Below are positions 8,908 through 17,003 of a stretch of DNA of 64,000 nucleotides, piece by piece; position 1 is the first letter of the stretch, and each line of letters opens with the position of its first letter. The notes beneath the pieces were generated by a model, which was not told the DNA's origin, made no database searches, and was given only the letters and a program-made list of their open reading frames with translations. Location: the NCBI RefSeq assembly GCF_018141165.1, contig NZ_CP058557.1, forward strand, positions 3,286,001 to 3,350,000. Direction: 5' to 3'. The translations under genes and the position numbers were made by a program. The stretch is from Alkaliphilus sp. B6464. GTDB lineage: Bacteria > Bacillota > Clostridia > Peptostreptococcales > Natronincolaceae.

Positions 8908-9030
8908 CTATGTAGTATTAGCCAGCGAAAAACTATACTCTGTATCAATAAGCTTAATAAGCTGATCTAATTTATTAGTTGGCCTATGACATACAAAGTT
9001 AGAGCAGACATATGTAGTAGACTTCTTTAC
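8908..9030 (-). pseudogene. C-terminal remnant of a DUF255/YyaL-type thioredoxin-domain protein
   Basis: An open stretch of 40 codons ending in TAG (8908-8910) reads KKSTTYVCSNFVCHRPTNKL then DQLIKLI. It resembles the extreme C-terminus of large thioredoxin-domain (DUF255, YyaL/SSP411-like) proteins, which end in a YVC.NF.C..PT motif. No start codon, RBS or upstream coding sequence remains: the 5' side enters the GntR promoter region. I read it as the last piece of a deleted gene. The family match is from memory of that motif. Confidence 0.5.
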
Positions 9031-9166
9031 CTATTGAAATAGTATTTATTATTGTATAACAAATTGATAAAGTTAATAAAATATTGTACATCAGTAAAAT
9101 ACTGTGAGTTAAAAATTATTTATATAACCTATTGAGTGCTAATGAAAAATCAGTGGCACTTTTTTC

Positions 9167-9195
9167 TTGACATCAATGTATATTGAGTGTATAGT
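9167..9195 (+). promoter_or_regulatory. Promoter of the GntR/ABC operon
   Basis: A consensus -35 TTGACA (9167-9172), a 17-base spacer, then TATAGT (9190-9195). It lies 45 bases before the GntR start. Confidence 0.8.
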
Positions 9196-9216
9196 GTGTA
9201 TCATATACATGCACAC
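9194..9216 (+). promoter_or_regulatory. Candidate autoregulatory operator of the GntR protein
   Basis: An imperfect 23-bp palindrome, GTGTGTATCAT ATACATGCACAC, directly overlaps the end of the -10 element and the transcription start. Short-type GntR regulators of the YtrA subfamily commonly repress their own operon from such a site. Confidence 0.5.
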
Positions 9217-9240
9217 TGATTATAAGAGGTGATTAATACA

Positions 9241-9621
9241 ATGAAAATATTAATTTCAAATGTATCTGATAAGCCGTTATATCAACAAATAAAAGAACAA
9301 ATAAAGGATTCTATTTTTAAAGGCGAAATATTAGAGGGCGATCAGCTCCCATCAATTAGGAACTTTGCTACAGACTTAAACGTGAGTGTGCTGACGATTC
9401 GCCGTGTTTATGATGAGTTGGAGCAGGAAGGCTTCATAACAAGCCAGGTAGGGATTGGTACTTTTATTTCAGCGGGTAACTTGGAATTGCTTAGAGATTC
9501 CAAACGGCGTATTGTAGAACAAAAGATGCAAGACCTTATTCAAACTGCAAAAACGTTAAAAATTCCGAAAGAGGAATTGAATTTAATGATGGATATTTTG
9601 TATGAGGAGGATAACCAATGA
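9241..9621 (+). CDS. GntR-family transcriptional regulator, YtrA type
   Basis: A 126-residue repressor with an N-terminal winged helix (residues about 10-75: PLYQQIKEQIKDSIF, LPSIRNFATDLNVS, TIRRVYDELEQEGF) and only a short C-terminal tail, the architecture of the YtrA subfamily. Start ATG 9241 is preferred because GAGGTG sits 9 bases upstream; an in-frame GTG at 9229 lies inside that RBS. Its stop overlaps the ATG of the ABC ATPase gene, so the two are translationally coupled. YtrA-type repressors usually control the ABC genes that follow and respond to cell-envelope stress; that role here is inferred. Confidence 0.9.
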   Translation: MKILISNVSDKPLYQQIKEQIKDSIFKGEILEGDQLPSIRNFATDLNVSVLTIRRVYDELEQEGFITSQVGIGTFISAGNLELLRDSKRRIVEQKMQDLIQTAKTLKIPKEELNLMMDILYEEDNQ

Positions 9622-10484
9622 ATACTATATTAGAAGTGACAGGACTAAAAAAAATCTATAAAGATTTCACTTTGTCAGATGTCAGCTTTTCACTACAAGA
9701 AGATTGTATTACCGGTTTTATAGGCGTTAATGGAGCAGGTAAAACCACAACACTAAGAGCAATACTTAACCTTATATCCAAGGAGAGCGGTACAATAAAT
9801 TTTTTTGGAAAAGATATGCAGACAAATGAGAAAGAACTTAAAAATCGTATCGGCATTGTTTTGGATGATGGTGGCTTCTATGATGAGTTATCCATGTCTG
9901 AAATGAAAAGTATTATTGCTCCTGCCTACTCAACTTGGAGCGAACAGGATTATAAAGCCTATATGGAGCGCTTTAATCTAAATCCTCATCAAAAAATTTC
10001 TGCATTATCAAAGGGTATGCGTATGAAGTTTGCTTTGGCGCTCGCTTTATCACATAACGCAGACCTATTAATCATGGACGAACCAACCAGTGGACTCGAC
10101 CCACTAATTAGAAGTCAGCTAATGGAAATTCTCACCGATTACATGAATCAAGGCGGAAAAAGTGTTTTCTTCTCCACACATATTACTTCTGATTTGGATA
10201 AAATTGCTGATATGCTAATATTGATTGACAACGGCAAGATTTTATTTGATGAAGAAAAGGATACATTGATAGACAATCACCGATTGATAAAGGGCGATAA
10301 AAAGTATCTGAATGAAGAAACACGCAAACTATTTTTAAATATTCAAGAATCTAGTTTTGGATTTACAGGGATCACGAAACAATTAGATTTAGTCCAAAAG
10401 AGTATGAGCGATATTTTAGTTGAAAGACCGAGTATAGAGGACATTATGTTGGGATATATTGAGGGAGGTAAAAGCAAATGTTAA
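9618..10484 (+). CDS. ABC transporter ATP-binding protein (YtrB-like)
   Basis: A 288-residue ATPase. Walker A GVNGAGKTT is near residues 35-43, the signature is degenerate (ALSKGMRMKFALALAL), Walker B is LLIMDEPTSGLDPL, and the switch histidine is in STHI. The tail after residue 210 is typical of YtrB/BcrA-like exporters. It overlaps gntR by 4 bases and the permease by 7. Together the three genes form a small regulated exporter; the substrate is unknown, and peptide antibiotics or envelope-active compounds are the usual guess for this type. Confidence 0.9.
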   Translation: MNTILEVTGLKKIYKDFTLSDVSFSLQEDCITGFIGVNGAGKTTTLRAILNLISKESGTINFFGKDMQTNEKELKNRIGIVLDDGGFYDELSMSEMKSIIAPAYSTWSEQDYKAYMERFNLNPHQKISALSKGMRMKFALALALSHNADLLIMDEPTSGLDPLIRSQLMEILTDYMNQGGKSVFFSTHITSDLDKIADMLILIDNGKILFDEEKDTLIDNHRLIKGDKKYLNEETRKLFLNIQESSFGFTGITKQLDLVQKSMSDILVERPSIEDIMLGYIEGGKSKC

Positions 10485-11119
10485 TTAGCCTTGTGAAAAA
10501 AGATATTTTACTCGTAAAAAAATACATGTTAGTGATGATGATTGTAACTACCGCTATTCCAATATTCATTATGTGGCGTGCGCCGGAATTTTTAGGCTTC
10601 AGTGCCTTTTTGATTTTGACCATTTTTGCCGAGTTTATGCTGTATCAATATGTTTCAATGGCAGAACTCAAATATCCAAAAGCAGATGCTTTATTATGCG
10701 CAACTCCATATCCCCGCCACACAATTGCAACTGCAAGATATACGTTTTTATTGCTGATTTTTGCACATTGCATTTTATCATATAGTGTTGTAGCACTTAT
10801 TTTCCCGCAAATTGAGTTTCTTAGCTTATCAAATGTATTGACAGTGCTGCTAATCTCAACAACAATATTTAGCGTGTATACACCTATTCAATATAAATTA
10901 GGCTACGAAAAGACAAAATACTTCTTTTCTATTGTGATTGTTGCAACACCATTCCTGTTGCCAACATTAACGAAGCTACCGATTTCACTGGAATTGAACG
11001 GGTTATATTCCATGCCTTCTTACGCTCGAATTTTAATAATGACAGCTATCATTATAGTAGTTTTAAGTGTTTCTATAACTACATCAATCAAGATTTATGA
11101 AAAAAAGGAACTCTTATAA
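10478..11119 (+). CDS. ABC-2 type membrane permease
   Basis: A 213-residue integral membrane protein with about six hydrophobic segments (roughly residues 20-35, 38-58, 85-110, 115-135, 150-170 and 183-203). The loop ELKYPKADALLCATPYPRHTI resembles ABC-2 permeases of bacitracin/YtrC-like exporters. The start ATG 10478 follows GGGAGG and overlaps the ATPase stop. It is the membrane partner of the preceding ATPase. Confidence 0.85.
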   Translation: MLISLVKKDILLVKKYMLVMMIVTTAIPIFIMWRAPEFLGFSAFLILTIFAEFMLYQYVSMAELKYPKADALLCATPYPRHTIATARYTFLLLIFAHCILSYSVVALIFPQIEFLSLSNVLTVLLISTTIFSVYTPIQYKLGYEKTKYFFSIVIVATPFLLPTLTKLPISLELNGLYSMPSYARILIMTAIIIVVLSVSITTSIKIYEKKELL

Positions 11120-11152
11120 TGTGTGCTTGAATCTTTTGAAAGAGGTGATACC

Positions 11153-11257
11153 ATGTCGACACTTCCACAGCCGATAGTACTTTTACTTGTTCTTTTTCCT
11201 ATTATATATTTGTCCTATAAAGCATGGAAAGATGCTAAAAATAACAATAACAAATAA
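11153..11257 (+). CDS. 34-residue single-pass membrane peptide
   Basis: A short frame with a strong RBS (AAAGAGGTGATACC before ATG 11153). It encodes MSTLPQPIVLLLVLFPIIYL followed by a basic, Asn-rich tail (SYKAWKDAKNNNNK). One hydrophobic segment spans residues 8-22. It starts 34 bases after the ABC permease stop on the same strand, before the operon terminator. No family is recognised. Position suggests an accessory small subunit or regulator of the transporter. Confidence 0.6.
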   Translation: MSTLPQPIVLLLVLFPIIYLSYKAWKDAKNNNNK

Positions 11258-11878
11258 AAACATGATGCCTCCAACAATTTTGATTAGAAAAACGAGCGAA
11301 ATTTAGTATTGATAAAATGAACATAACCTTTGGTGCACACTAATTTTATTAGACAAAACTACTATCGCAAGCTTAATATATTTTTATACGACTACACACT
11401 AAAATAAGTAAAGGGACATTGAACCAAAACTATTGGTCAATGTCCTTTCTTTATACAATAAATTACACTCTTGTTCTTCATTCATTCATAAAACACTTAT
11501 TATTTTCAGTCTATCTGCATTTTTAACGGTAAAAGCCTAATCAGATCCAATATCCGAATATATATCACCCTAAAACTAAAGCAGTAAAAAATGAAATTCC
11601 AGTAATCCAAATGGATGTAATAAAAGGATTATATGGCATCTTCAAATTTCCTGAATCCAGTAAGATTACCCTTCTAGTTTCAGAACCGAGATAAACGCAA
11701 AACAGCAGACCAAAAAATCTACAAAAACAATTAGAGTAATAGACTTCCAAAATATAGACATCCACAATTTTTTTAAATTCACCGAAAAGTATATATATAG
11801 CTTTGAATAACAATTTATTCTGGGAGATAATGTCACTTTCCTTCTGGGAAAGATATAAAAATACAATGGGGTGTAAAT
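11258..11878. other. Intergenic stretch with no supported gene
   Basis: Apart from the terminator at 11410-11452 I see no convincing gene. A minus-strand open frame over 11565-11813 lacks an RBS and looks spurious, although its last 25 residues (PYNPFITSIWITGISFFTALVLG) are hydrophobic and could be a decayed membrane-protein tail. Confidence 0.5.
11410..11452 (+). terminator. Terminator after the GntR/ABC operon
   Basis: The inverted repeat AAAGGGACATTGAACC / GGTCAATGTCCTTT is followed by CTTTATA on the plus strand. The arms are long and the structure may work in both directions. Confidence 0.75.
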
Positions 11879-12028
11879 GTGAACGAAAGAAAAAGTGGAT
11901 ATGAAGTATTTATTGAAATGATGAAGAGGTATTTTATAGAGCATGAAAGATGGCCAGAAAAAGACGCGATTAGAAGAGCTAAAAAACTGGCTTCTCATTA
12001 TAAAAATAAGTTATCAAAACTACGTTAA
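11879..12028 (+). CDS. Small charged hypothetical protein (49 residues)
   Basis: GTG 11879 starts a 49-codon frame, MNERKSGYEVFIEMMKRYFI then EHERWPEKDAIRRAKKLASH and a basic end. GGGG lies about 7 bases upstream and an intrinsic terminator lies 30 bases after the stop. Composition is strongly helical and charged, with no membrane segment. I do not recognise a family. The codons look coding (no rare runs, a clean stop followed by a terminator). Confidence 0.5.
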   Translation: MNERKSGYEVFIEMMKRYFIEHERWPEKDAIRRAKKLASHYKNKLSKLR

Positions 12029-12057
12029 TTAATTATATTACAAAACAATTTTAAATT

Positions 12058-12085
12058 GAGCGCAAAATCTGCGCTCTTTTATTAT
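12058..12085 (+). terminator. Terminator after the 49-residue gene
   Basis: GAGCGCA-AAATC-TGCGCTC followed by TTTTATTATTTT. It lies between a plus-strand small gene and the 3' end of the ABC-F gene. Confidence 0.8.
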
Positions 12086-12124
12086 TTTAGGTTAGTTACT
12101 GTTTTTTGAATCCACAAATACAAT

Positions 12125-13678
12125 TTAAAAAACAGTAGCCCACTCATCGCAGTTCCATATATCGGTTACAACATCTCTATAAAATTCTGTTTCGTGACAT
12201 ACTAAAAGTATGCTTCCTTCATATTTTTTTAGTGCTCTCTTAAGTTCATCTTTTGCTTCAACATCTAAATGATTTGTTGGCTCATCTAGGATTAGTATAT
12301 TTGTCGGTTTATTTATAAGTTTACATAGTCTAACCTTGGCTTGTTCTCCTCCACTTAATATTGATACTGTGCTTTCTATATGTTTATTTGTTAGTCCACA
12401 TTTAGCTAATGCACTTCTTATTTGATATCTATCATATCCTTGGAGGTCATTCCATACTTCATCTATAACACTGTTAGTATTTAATTCTTTAATTTCTTGC
12501 TCAAAGTATCCTATATCTTGATAATCACCTACTTTAACTTCTCCACTTATAGGTTTAATTAATCCTATTAAACTTTTTAATAATGTGGACTTTCCTAGAC
12601 CATTGGCTCCAACTAAGGCAATCTTTTGACCTCTTTCCATTGTTAGGTTTAGAGGTTTGCTTAGTGGTTCGCTATATCCTATGACTAAATCTCTTGCTTC
12701 AAAAATTATCTTTCCTGATATCCTAGATGACTTAAATTGGAACTGTGGCTTTGGTTTCTCACTTGCAATCTTTATCTTTTGCATTTTATCTAACTTTTTT
12801 TGTCTAGCACTTGCCATTCCTCTTGTTGCAGCTCTTGCTTTATTTTTTTTAACAAAATCTTCAAGCCTAGCAATCTCTTCCTGTTGTCTTTCATATGCAG
12901 ATTTTAATTGTTTTTTATTTATTTCATATGTTCTTGTAAAGTTATCATAATTACCTATATATCTTGTTAATGACTTGTTTTCAATATGACATATTATATT
13001 AACCACGCTGTTTAAAAATTGTATATCATGCGATATTAATATAAATGCATTCTGGTAGTTTTTTAGATATGTTTTCAGCCATTCTATATGATCCTCATCA
13101 AGATAGTTTGTAGGTTCATCTAGTAATAATATGTCTGGTTCTTCTAAAAGAAGTTTAGCTAATATAACCTTAGTTCTTTGTCCACCACTTAACTCTGTAA
13201 CTTCCTTATCTAATCCTAAATTTCTAAGTCCAAGTCCTACTGCAACTGCTTCTATCTTAGAATCTATGCTGTAAAATCCGTTGTTATCTAAGGTATCTTG
13301 AATATTAGCTGCTTGCTGAAGTGCTTTGCTCATTTCTTCTTCATTCATTTGACCTATTCTATCATATAAATCCTTCATCTTGGTTTCCATCTCAAAGAGA
13401 TATGAAAACGCTTCTCTTAACACAGATTTTATAGATTTTCCTTTTTTAAGTTCAGTATGCTGGTCCATATATCCAATCCTAACTTTATTGCTCCACTCTA
13501 TTTCCCCTTCATCTGGCATTAATTTATTTGTTATAATATTCATAAAAGTCGACTTTCCTTCACCATTATCCCCTATAAGTCCTACATGTTCTCCCTTTAG
13601 TAGTCTAAAAGACACATATTCAAATATTGCTCTATCTCCAAATCTATGGCTCATATTTTTAACAGTTAAAATACTCAT
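12125..13678 (-). CDS. ABC-F family ATPase (translation factor type)
   Basis: A 517-residue soluble protein with two ABC domains and no membrane segments. ABC1 has Walker A GDNGEGKST (about residues 37-45), signature LSGGQ and Walker B LLLDEPTNYLD. ABC2 has GANGLGKST, signature LSGGEQ and ILDEPTNHLD. The interdomain linker (about 240-310) is charged and helical with KKNKARAATRGMASARQKK, as in ribosome-binding ABC-F proteins that act at the peptidyl-tRNA site. It resembles the housekeeping YkpA/YbiT group more than antibiotic-resistance members, but the subfamily is not certain. Start ATG 13678 follows GGGAAAG. Confidence 0.92.
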   Translation of the reverse strand: MSILTVKNMSHRFGDRAIFEYVSFRLLKGEHVGLIGDNGEGKSTFMNIITNKLMPDEGEIEWSNKVRIGYMDQHTELKKGKSIKSVLREAFSYLFEMETKMKDLYDRIGQMNEEEMSKALQQAANIQDTLDNNGFYSIDSKIEAVAVGLGLRNLGLDKEVTELSGGQRTKVILAKLLLEEPDILLLDEPTNYLDEDHIEWLKTYLKNYQNAFILISHDIQFLNSVVNIICHIENKSLTRYIGNYDNFTRTYEINKKQLKSAYERQQEEIARLEDFVKKNKARAATRGMASARQKKLDKMQKIKIASEKPKPQFQFKSSRISGKIIFEARDLVIGYSEPLSKPLNLTMERGQKIALVGANGLGKSTLLKSLIGLIKPISGEVKVGDYQDIGYFEQEIKELNTNSVIDEVWNDLQGYDRYQIRSALAKCGLTNKHIESTVSILSGGEQAKVRLCKLINKPTNILILDEPTNHLDVEAKDELKRALKKYEGSILLVCHETEFYRDVVTDIWNCDEWATVF

Positions 13679-13837
13679 TACTATACTTTCCCTTTCTAAA
13701 AAGTTCTCATTTAAAAATTTACTTATTGAGGATTAATCCTTCTAATCAGATCATATCATTGGCTCTTCTCACTTCTCAAGTTCATAAATGATTCTGTATC
13801 AAAGTCGTTTATACTTAATTCTAAAATTGCAAATAAA

Positions 13838-13885
13838 AAAATCGGTATTTAATTATCTATATTGATAATATCAAAATACCGATTT
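13838..13885 (-). terminator. Terminator after the CD3324-type gene
   Basis: The stem AAATCGGTATTT / AAAATACCGATTT is followed by TTTTTTATTT on the minus strand, 5 bases after the gene's stop. This separates the HTH gene from the downstream ABC-F gene. Bases 13690-13830 beyond it hold no supported gene. Confidence 0.75.
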
Positions 13886-13889
13886 GTAT

Positions 13890-14165
13890 TTATATTATTT
13901 GTTTTTCTTGTCTAATTATTCTTCTAATACTATACTCAGTAAGATAGTACTGCTCAGCAAGTTCTTTAATAGATATTCCTTGATTGTATAAATCAAAAAT
14001 CTCCCTATTTCTTTCCTTCAAGCTATCTTTTGCACCACTATTCTCTCCCCAAGCTTTCTTGTTCTTACGTTTTACAGGTATATATAAATACCCACCCTCT
14101 ATATATTGTTGAATTAATTCAATTACATCTTCTGGCAATATATTTTGTGCCTTTTCATATTTCAT
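13890..14165 (-). CDS. CD3324-family small HTH protein
   Basis: A 91-residue protein in two parts. The N-terminal half (ILPEDVIELIQQYIEGGYLY, IPVKRKNKKAWGENSGAK) is typical of the CD3324 family common in Clostridia. The C-terminal half is a helix-turn-helix (RNREIFDLYNQGISIKELAE, YYLTEYSIRRIIRQE). It is probably a DNA-binding regulator of unknown target. Start ATG 14165 has GGAG 9 bases upstream. A structured leader with a small ORF precedes it at 14204-14340. Confidence 0.85.
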   Translation of the reverse strand: MKYEKAQNILPEDVIELIQQYIEGGYLYIPVKRKNKKAWGENSGAKDSLKERNREIFDLYNQGISIKELAEQYYLTEYSIRRIIRQEKQII

Positions 14166-14203
14166 AATCCCTGCTCCTATCTACTTTTTAATCTGTAAAT
14201 AAC

Positions 14204-14307
14204 GAAGCAAAGACCACACAAAACAATTTAAAGCTAAATTAATCTAATAAAATTCGGCTCTGAACAAGACTTGTTCCCTCTGCTTCATGTTGTCTTTGCA
14301 CAGAGCC
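14204..14307 (-). promoter_or_regulatory. Structured leader upstream of the CD3324-type gene
   Basis: On the minus strand GGCTCTG (14301-14307) pairs with CAGAGCC (14256-14262), enclosing a second hairpin GAACAA-gtc-TTGTTC (14262-14276). The same region's GCAAAGAC (14292-14299) can instead pair perfectly with GTCTTTGC (14207-14214) close to the downstream gene. These competing helices look like an attenuator or other switch. No known riboswitch class is recognised. Confidence 0.45.
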
Positions 14308-14340
14308 TAGGTGGGCAGTACGTTTTGTTGTATATTTCAT
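14239..14340 (-). CDS. Candidate 33-residue leader ORF
   Basis: ATG 14338-14340 lies behind AGGAGGACTATGT and opens 33 codons (MKYTTKRTAHLGSVQRQHEA then EGTSLVQSRILLD). An overlapping ATG four bases earlier gives only 19 codons (MYEIYNKTYCPP...). The ORF covers the competing hairpins upstream of the CD3324-type gene, so its translation could decide which forms. No family is recognised and it may be a real peptide or a leader. Confidence 0.4.
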   Translation of the reverse strand: MKYTTKRTAHLGSVQRQHEAEGTSLVQSRILLD

Positions 14341-14516
14341 ACATAGTCCTCCTATCAATTTAAATTCACATTACTGAACTGAGTCTGAAGTAATTTTATC
14401 ATATATATTTATAAAGTAAAGGTATAGGACTATGATTATAAAAGTAAATAAAAAGTTACCCATATATTAATTATAGTAAAATTACTATTCGTAATATTTC
14501 GGTTGTATTTAAATCT

Positions 14517-14540
14517 AATAGTTGTAATATTATAACTATT
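14517..14540 (+). promoter_or_regulatory. Near-perfect palindrome before the lrp remnant and pruA
   Basis: AATAGTT-GTAATATTAT-AACTATT forms a 24-bp palindrome differing at only one base pair from perfect symmetry. It lies 31 bases before the broken Lrp/AsnC start codon. It may be the old Lrp operator still sitting in the pruA promoter region. Confidence 0.45.
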
Positions 14541-14571
14541 CATATAATATAGTCACAAAAGGAGGGGTTTT

Positions 14572-14912
14572 ATGGATGAAATAGATATAAAAATTTTAAA
14601 ATAATAAAAAACTATAATACAGAAATCAATTGGAGTAAAGTTGGCCAGGGTATTGGAGCTATTGTATTTATTAATGTAAGGACATCAGACTTTAAAGAAA
14701 TTATGGAGCAGGTAATAAATTTAAAGATTGAAGGGCTCACTATAGAAAAATGCTATAGGATTACTGGACAATGGTGCATAATGCTTAAAATTAGAGCAAG
14801 TTTAACAGAACAGGTAACTCTGCTTCATGATGAACTATTGAAAATTGAAGGTATGTCAGATACTTTTACTATGCTTATATTATCAGAAGCAAATAAAAAC
14901 CAACAATTATAA
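14572..14912 (+). pseudogene. Broken Lrp/AsnC family regulator
   Basis: A good RBS (AGGAGGGG) and ATG 14572 give the Lrp-type opening MDEIDIKILK, then a TAA at 14602. In another frame the C-terminal ligand-binding (RAM) domain continues: INWSKVGQGIGAIVFINV, then EGLTIEKCYRITGQWCIMLK and the closing helix to 14912. About 40 codons holding the helix-turn-helix are missing. So there is both a frameshift and a deletion. The intact part from ATG 14703 (69 codons) lacks DNA binding. It sits 18 bases before pruA, which it probably once regulated. Confidence 0.8.
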
Positions 14913-14930
14913 ATATAAGGGGATAGGTCT

Positions 14931-16523
14931 ATGAATAATAACATTTCAAAAGAGCTGAATTTTAAAAACGAAAAAGTATTAAAGTATTTACCTGGAAGCC
15001 CTGAAAGAGTGGAGCTTGAAAATGAATTGTCACATATAAAATCCTCATTTATTGATATACCTGTTATAATAGGAGGTCAAGAAATACGGACTGGCAATAA
15101 AGGAAAATGTATAATTCCCCATGATAATAAAAAAATAATAGGAGAATATCATAAAGCAGGAAAAAAAGAAGTTGAAATGGCTATTAGAGAAGCATTACAA
15201 GCAAAAATTAATTGGGAAAGATTACATTGGGAATCCAGGGTAGCCATATTTTTAAGAGCTGCTGAATTAGCTTCTGGGCCTTGGAGGGCTAAACTTAATG
15301 CTGCTACTATGCTTTCTCAAAGCAAAACTTTTAAACAAGCTGAAATAGATTCAGCATGTGAATTAGTAGATTTTATGAGATATAACGCAGTTTGCTTACA
15401 TCAAATATACAGTGAACAGCCTATATCTACAAAATCTGTATGGAACAGAATGGAGTATAGACCTCTCGAAGGATTTATTTTTGCTGTGTCTCCTTTTAAT
15501 TTTACTGCTATAGGTAGTAATCTTGTTGGGGCTCCAGCCATAGCTGGTAACACTGTTGTATGGAAACCTGCATCAAATGCAGTCTATTCATCATATATGG
15601 TATATAAATTATTTCAGGAAGCAGGTTTACCAGATGGTGTTATAAACTTTATTCCCGGAAATCCTAAAGATATAGGAGATACTGTTATGGTTAATGAAAA
15701 CCTTAGCGGAATACATTTTACCGGTTCAACAAAAGTGTTCCAAGATATGTGGACAACAATAGGAAATAATATATCTAATTATAAAACCTTCCCAAGAATT
15801 GTAGGAGAGACAGGGGGGAAAAATTATATTATTGTCCACAATTCTGCTAATGTAGAAGCTGTATCACGTGGCATTCTCGAGGGGGCTTTTGAGTATCAAG
15901 GACAAAAATGTTCTGCAGCATCCAGAGCCTACATAGCAAGAAGCTTATGGCCATCCATTAAAGAAAATCTACTAGAAAAAGTTAATAATATAAAGGTAGG
16001 AAGTGTAGAAGATTTCACTAATTTTATGGGAGCGGTTATTGATAAAAAATCCTTCAATACAGTGAAGGAGTATATTGAATTTGCTCAGAATTCCACAGAA
16101 GCAGAAATACTTTTTGGCGGCAAATGCGATGACAGTGTCGGTTATTTTATAGAACCTACTGTAATAGTAACCAATAACCCACATTTTAAGACTATGGAAG
16201 AGGAAATATTCGGACCAGTTTTAACTGTGTACATATACAATGACGAGGATTATCTAGATACTCTTAAGTTATGCAATAATACATCTAAATATGGGCTGAC
16301 AGGTTCGATTTATGCAAAAGATAGATATGCAATAGCAGAATGCGAAAGAGAATTGGTTCATACTGCAGGTAATTTTTATATAAATGATAGACCAACAGGA
16401 GCAGTAGTAGGACAGCAACCATTTGGAGGCGGCAGACTATCCGGCACTAATGATAAAGCAGGCTCTAAATTAAACTTGATCCGTTGGATGAGTCCGAAGG
16501 TCATTAAAGAAAATCTTAGTTAA
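14931..16523 (+). CDS. pruA: 1-pyrroline-5-carboxylate (glutamate semialdehyde) dehydrogenase
   Basis: Oxidises glutamate-gamma-semialdehyde to glutamate with NAD+, the second step of proline and ornithine breakdown. The 530 residues match the long group-1 P5C dehydrogenases. Catalytic glutamate is in VGETGGKN (about residue 292) and catalytic cysteine in YQGQKCSAAS (about 326). The NAD-binding GSTKVF and the C-terminal PFGGGRLSGTNDKAG are visible. RBS GGGG precedes ATG 14931. No proline dehydrogenase is present in the window. It follows a broken lrp gene and has its own terminator. Confidence 0.94.
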   Translation: MNNNISKELNFKNEKVLKYLPGSPERVELENELSHIKSSFIDIPVIIGGQEIRTGNKGKCIIPHDNKKIIGEYHKAGKKEVEMAIREALQAKINWERLHWESRVAIFLRAAELASGPWRAKLNAATMLSQSKTFKQAEIDSACELVDFMRYNAVCLHQIYSEQPISTKSVWNRMEYRPLEGFIFAVSPFNFTAIGSNLVGAPAIAGNTVVWKPASNAVYSSYMVYKLFQEAGLPDGVINFIPGNPKDIGDTVMVNENLSGIHFTGSTKVFQDMWTTIGNNISNYKTFPRIVGETGGKNYIIVHNSANVEAVSRGILEGAFEYQGQKCSAASRAYIARSLWPSIKENLLEKVNNIKVGSVEDFTNFMGAVIDKKSFNTVKEYIEFAQNSTEAEILFGGKCDDSVGYFIEPTVIVTNNPHFKTMEEEIFGPVLTVYIYNDEDYLDTLKLCNNTSKYGLTGSIYAKDRYAIAECERELVHTAGNFYINDRPTGAVVGQQPFGGGRLSGTNDKAGSKLNLIRWMSPKVIKENLS

Positions 16524-16557
16524 TTACAATTTATCCTAAATTAATATTATCTGTGAT

Positions 16558-16588
16558 AAACCAACTTGATTTTCTAAGTTGGTTTTTA
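16558..16588 (+). terminator. Terminator of pruA
   Basis: AAACCAACTT-GATTTTCT-AAGTTGGTTT followed by TTA, 35 bases after the pruA stop. Confidence 0.85.
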
Positions 16589-16640
16589 TATGATATTTAT
16601 AATATTTTATATATTTTTAGTATGTCTAAATTTCAGTTTT

Positions 16641-16903
16641 TAGATAAAAAATATACTAAGGGCAGAGTGGAGCTTATTTAGGTATATAAAAGCACTGCCT
16701 TTTGATGATAACTTTAGCTTATGGAAAGATATTTCAATGGGAGAAGGTTTAAGTCCTATTGTTGCATTAGAAAAAGACAATCCAGATTTATTAGTCAAGG
16801 TCGAGACTATTTAATGCTGACTTTATCCTTTAAGGATAGATGTGCTGTTGTTTTGATTTCAAAAGCAAAGGAACTAGGAATAAAAAATACAATCATAAAA
16901 TAA
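16641..16903 (+). pseudogene. Threonine synthase remnant
   Basis: Two frames together read RAEWSLFRYIKALPFDDN, ISMGEGLSPIVALEKDNPDL and then, after a +1 shift near 16800, DYLMLTLSFKDRCAVVLISK to IIK and TAA at 16901. This is the N-terminal 80 or so residues of a threonine synthase-like PLP enzyme; the LSFKDR lysine is the PLP site. It has no start codon, a frameshift, and lacks the remaining three quarters. Confidence 0.75.
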
Positions 16904-17003
16904 TTGGTAAGGTAATCTTACCCCTATGTGGTGCTGGATTAAAAACCGATTAACTTTCAAACCACAAAGTAAATCCTTCTCATTTAGAATAATGAGCATA
17001 TTT

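Noticed and set aside
11565-11998. Two overlapping minus-strand open frames of 82 and 110 codons
   Set aside because: No RBS, biased composition (Phe/Tyr/Cys-rich from AT-rich DNA), and the plus-strand small ORF with terminator explains part of the region better.
12125-13678. Antibiotic-resistance ABC-F protein
   Set aside because: It looks like the housekeeping YkpA/YbiT type and lacks a recognisable resistance-associated leader directly before it.
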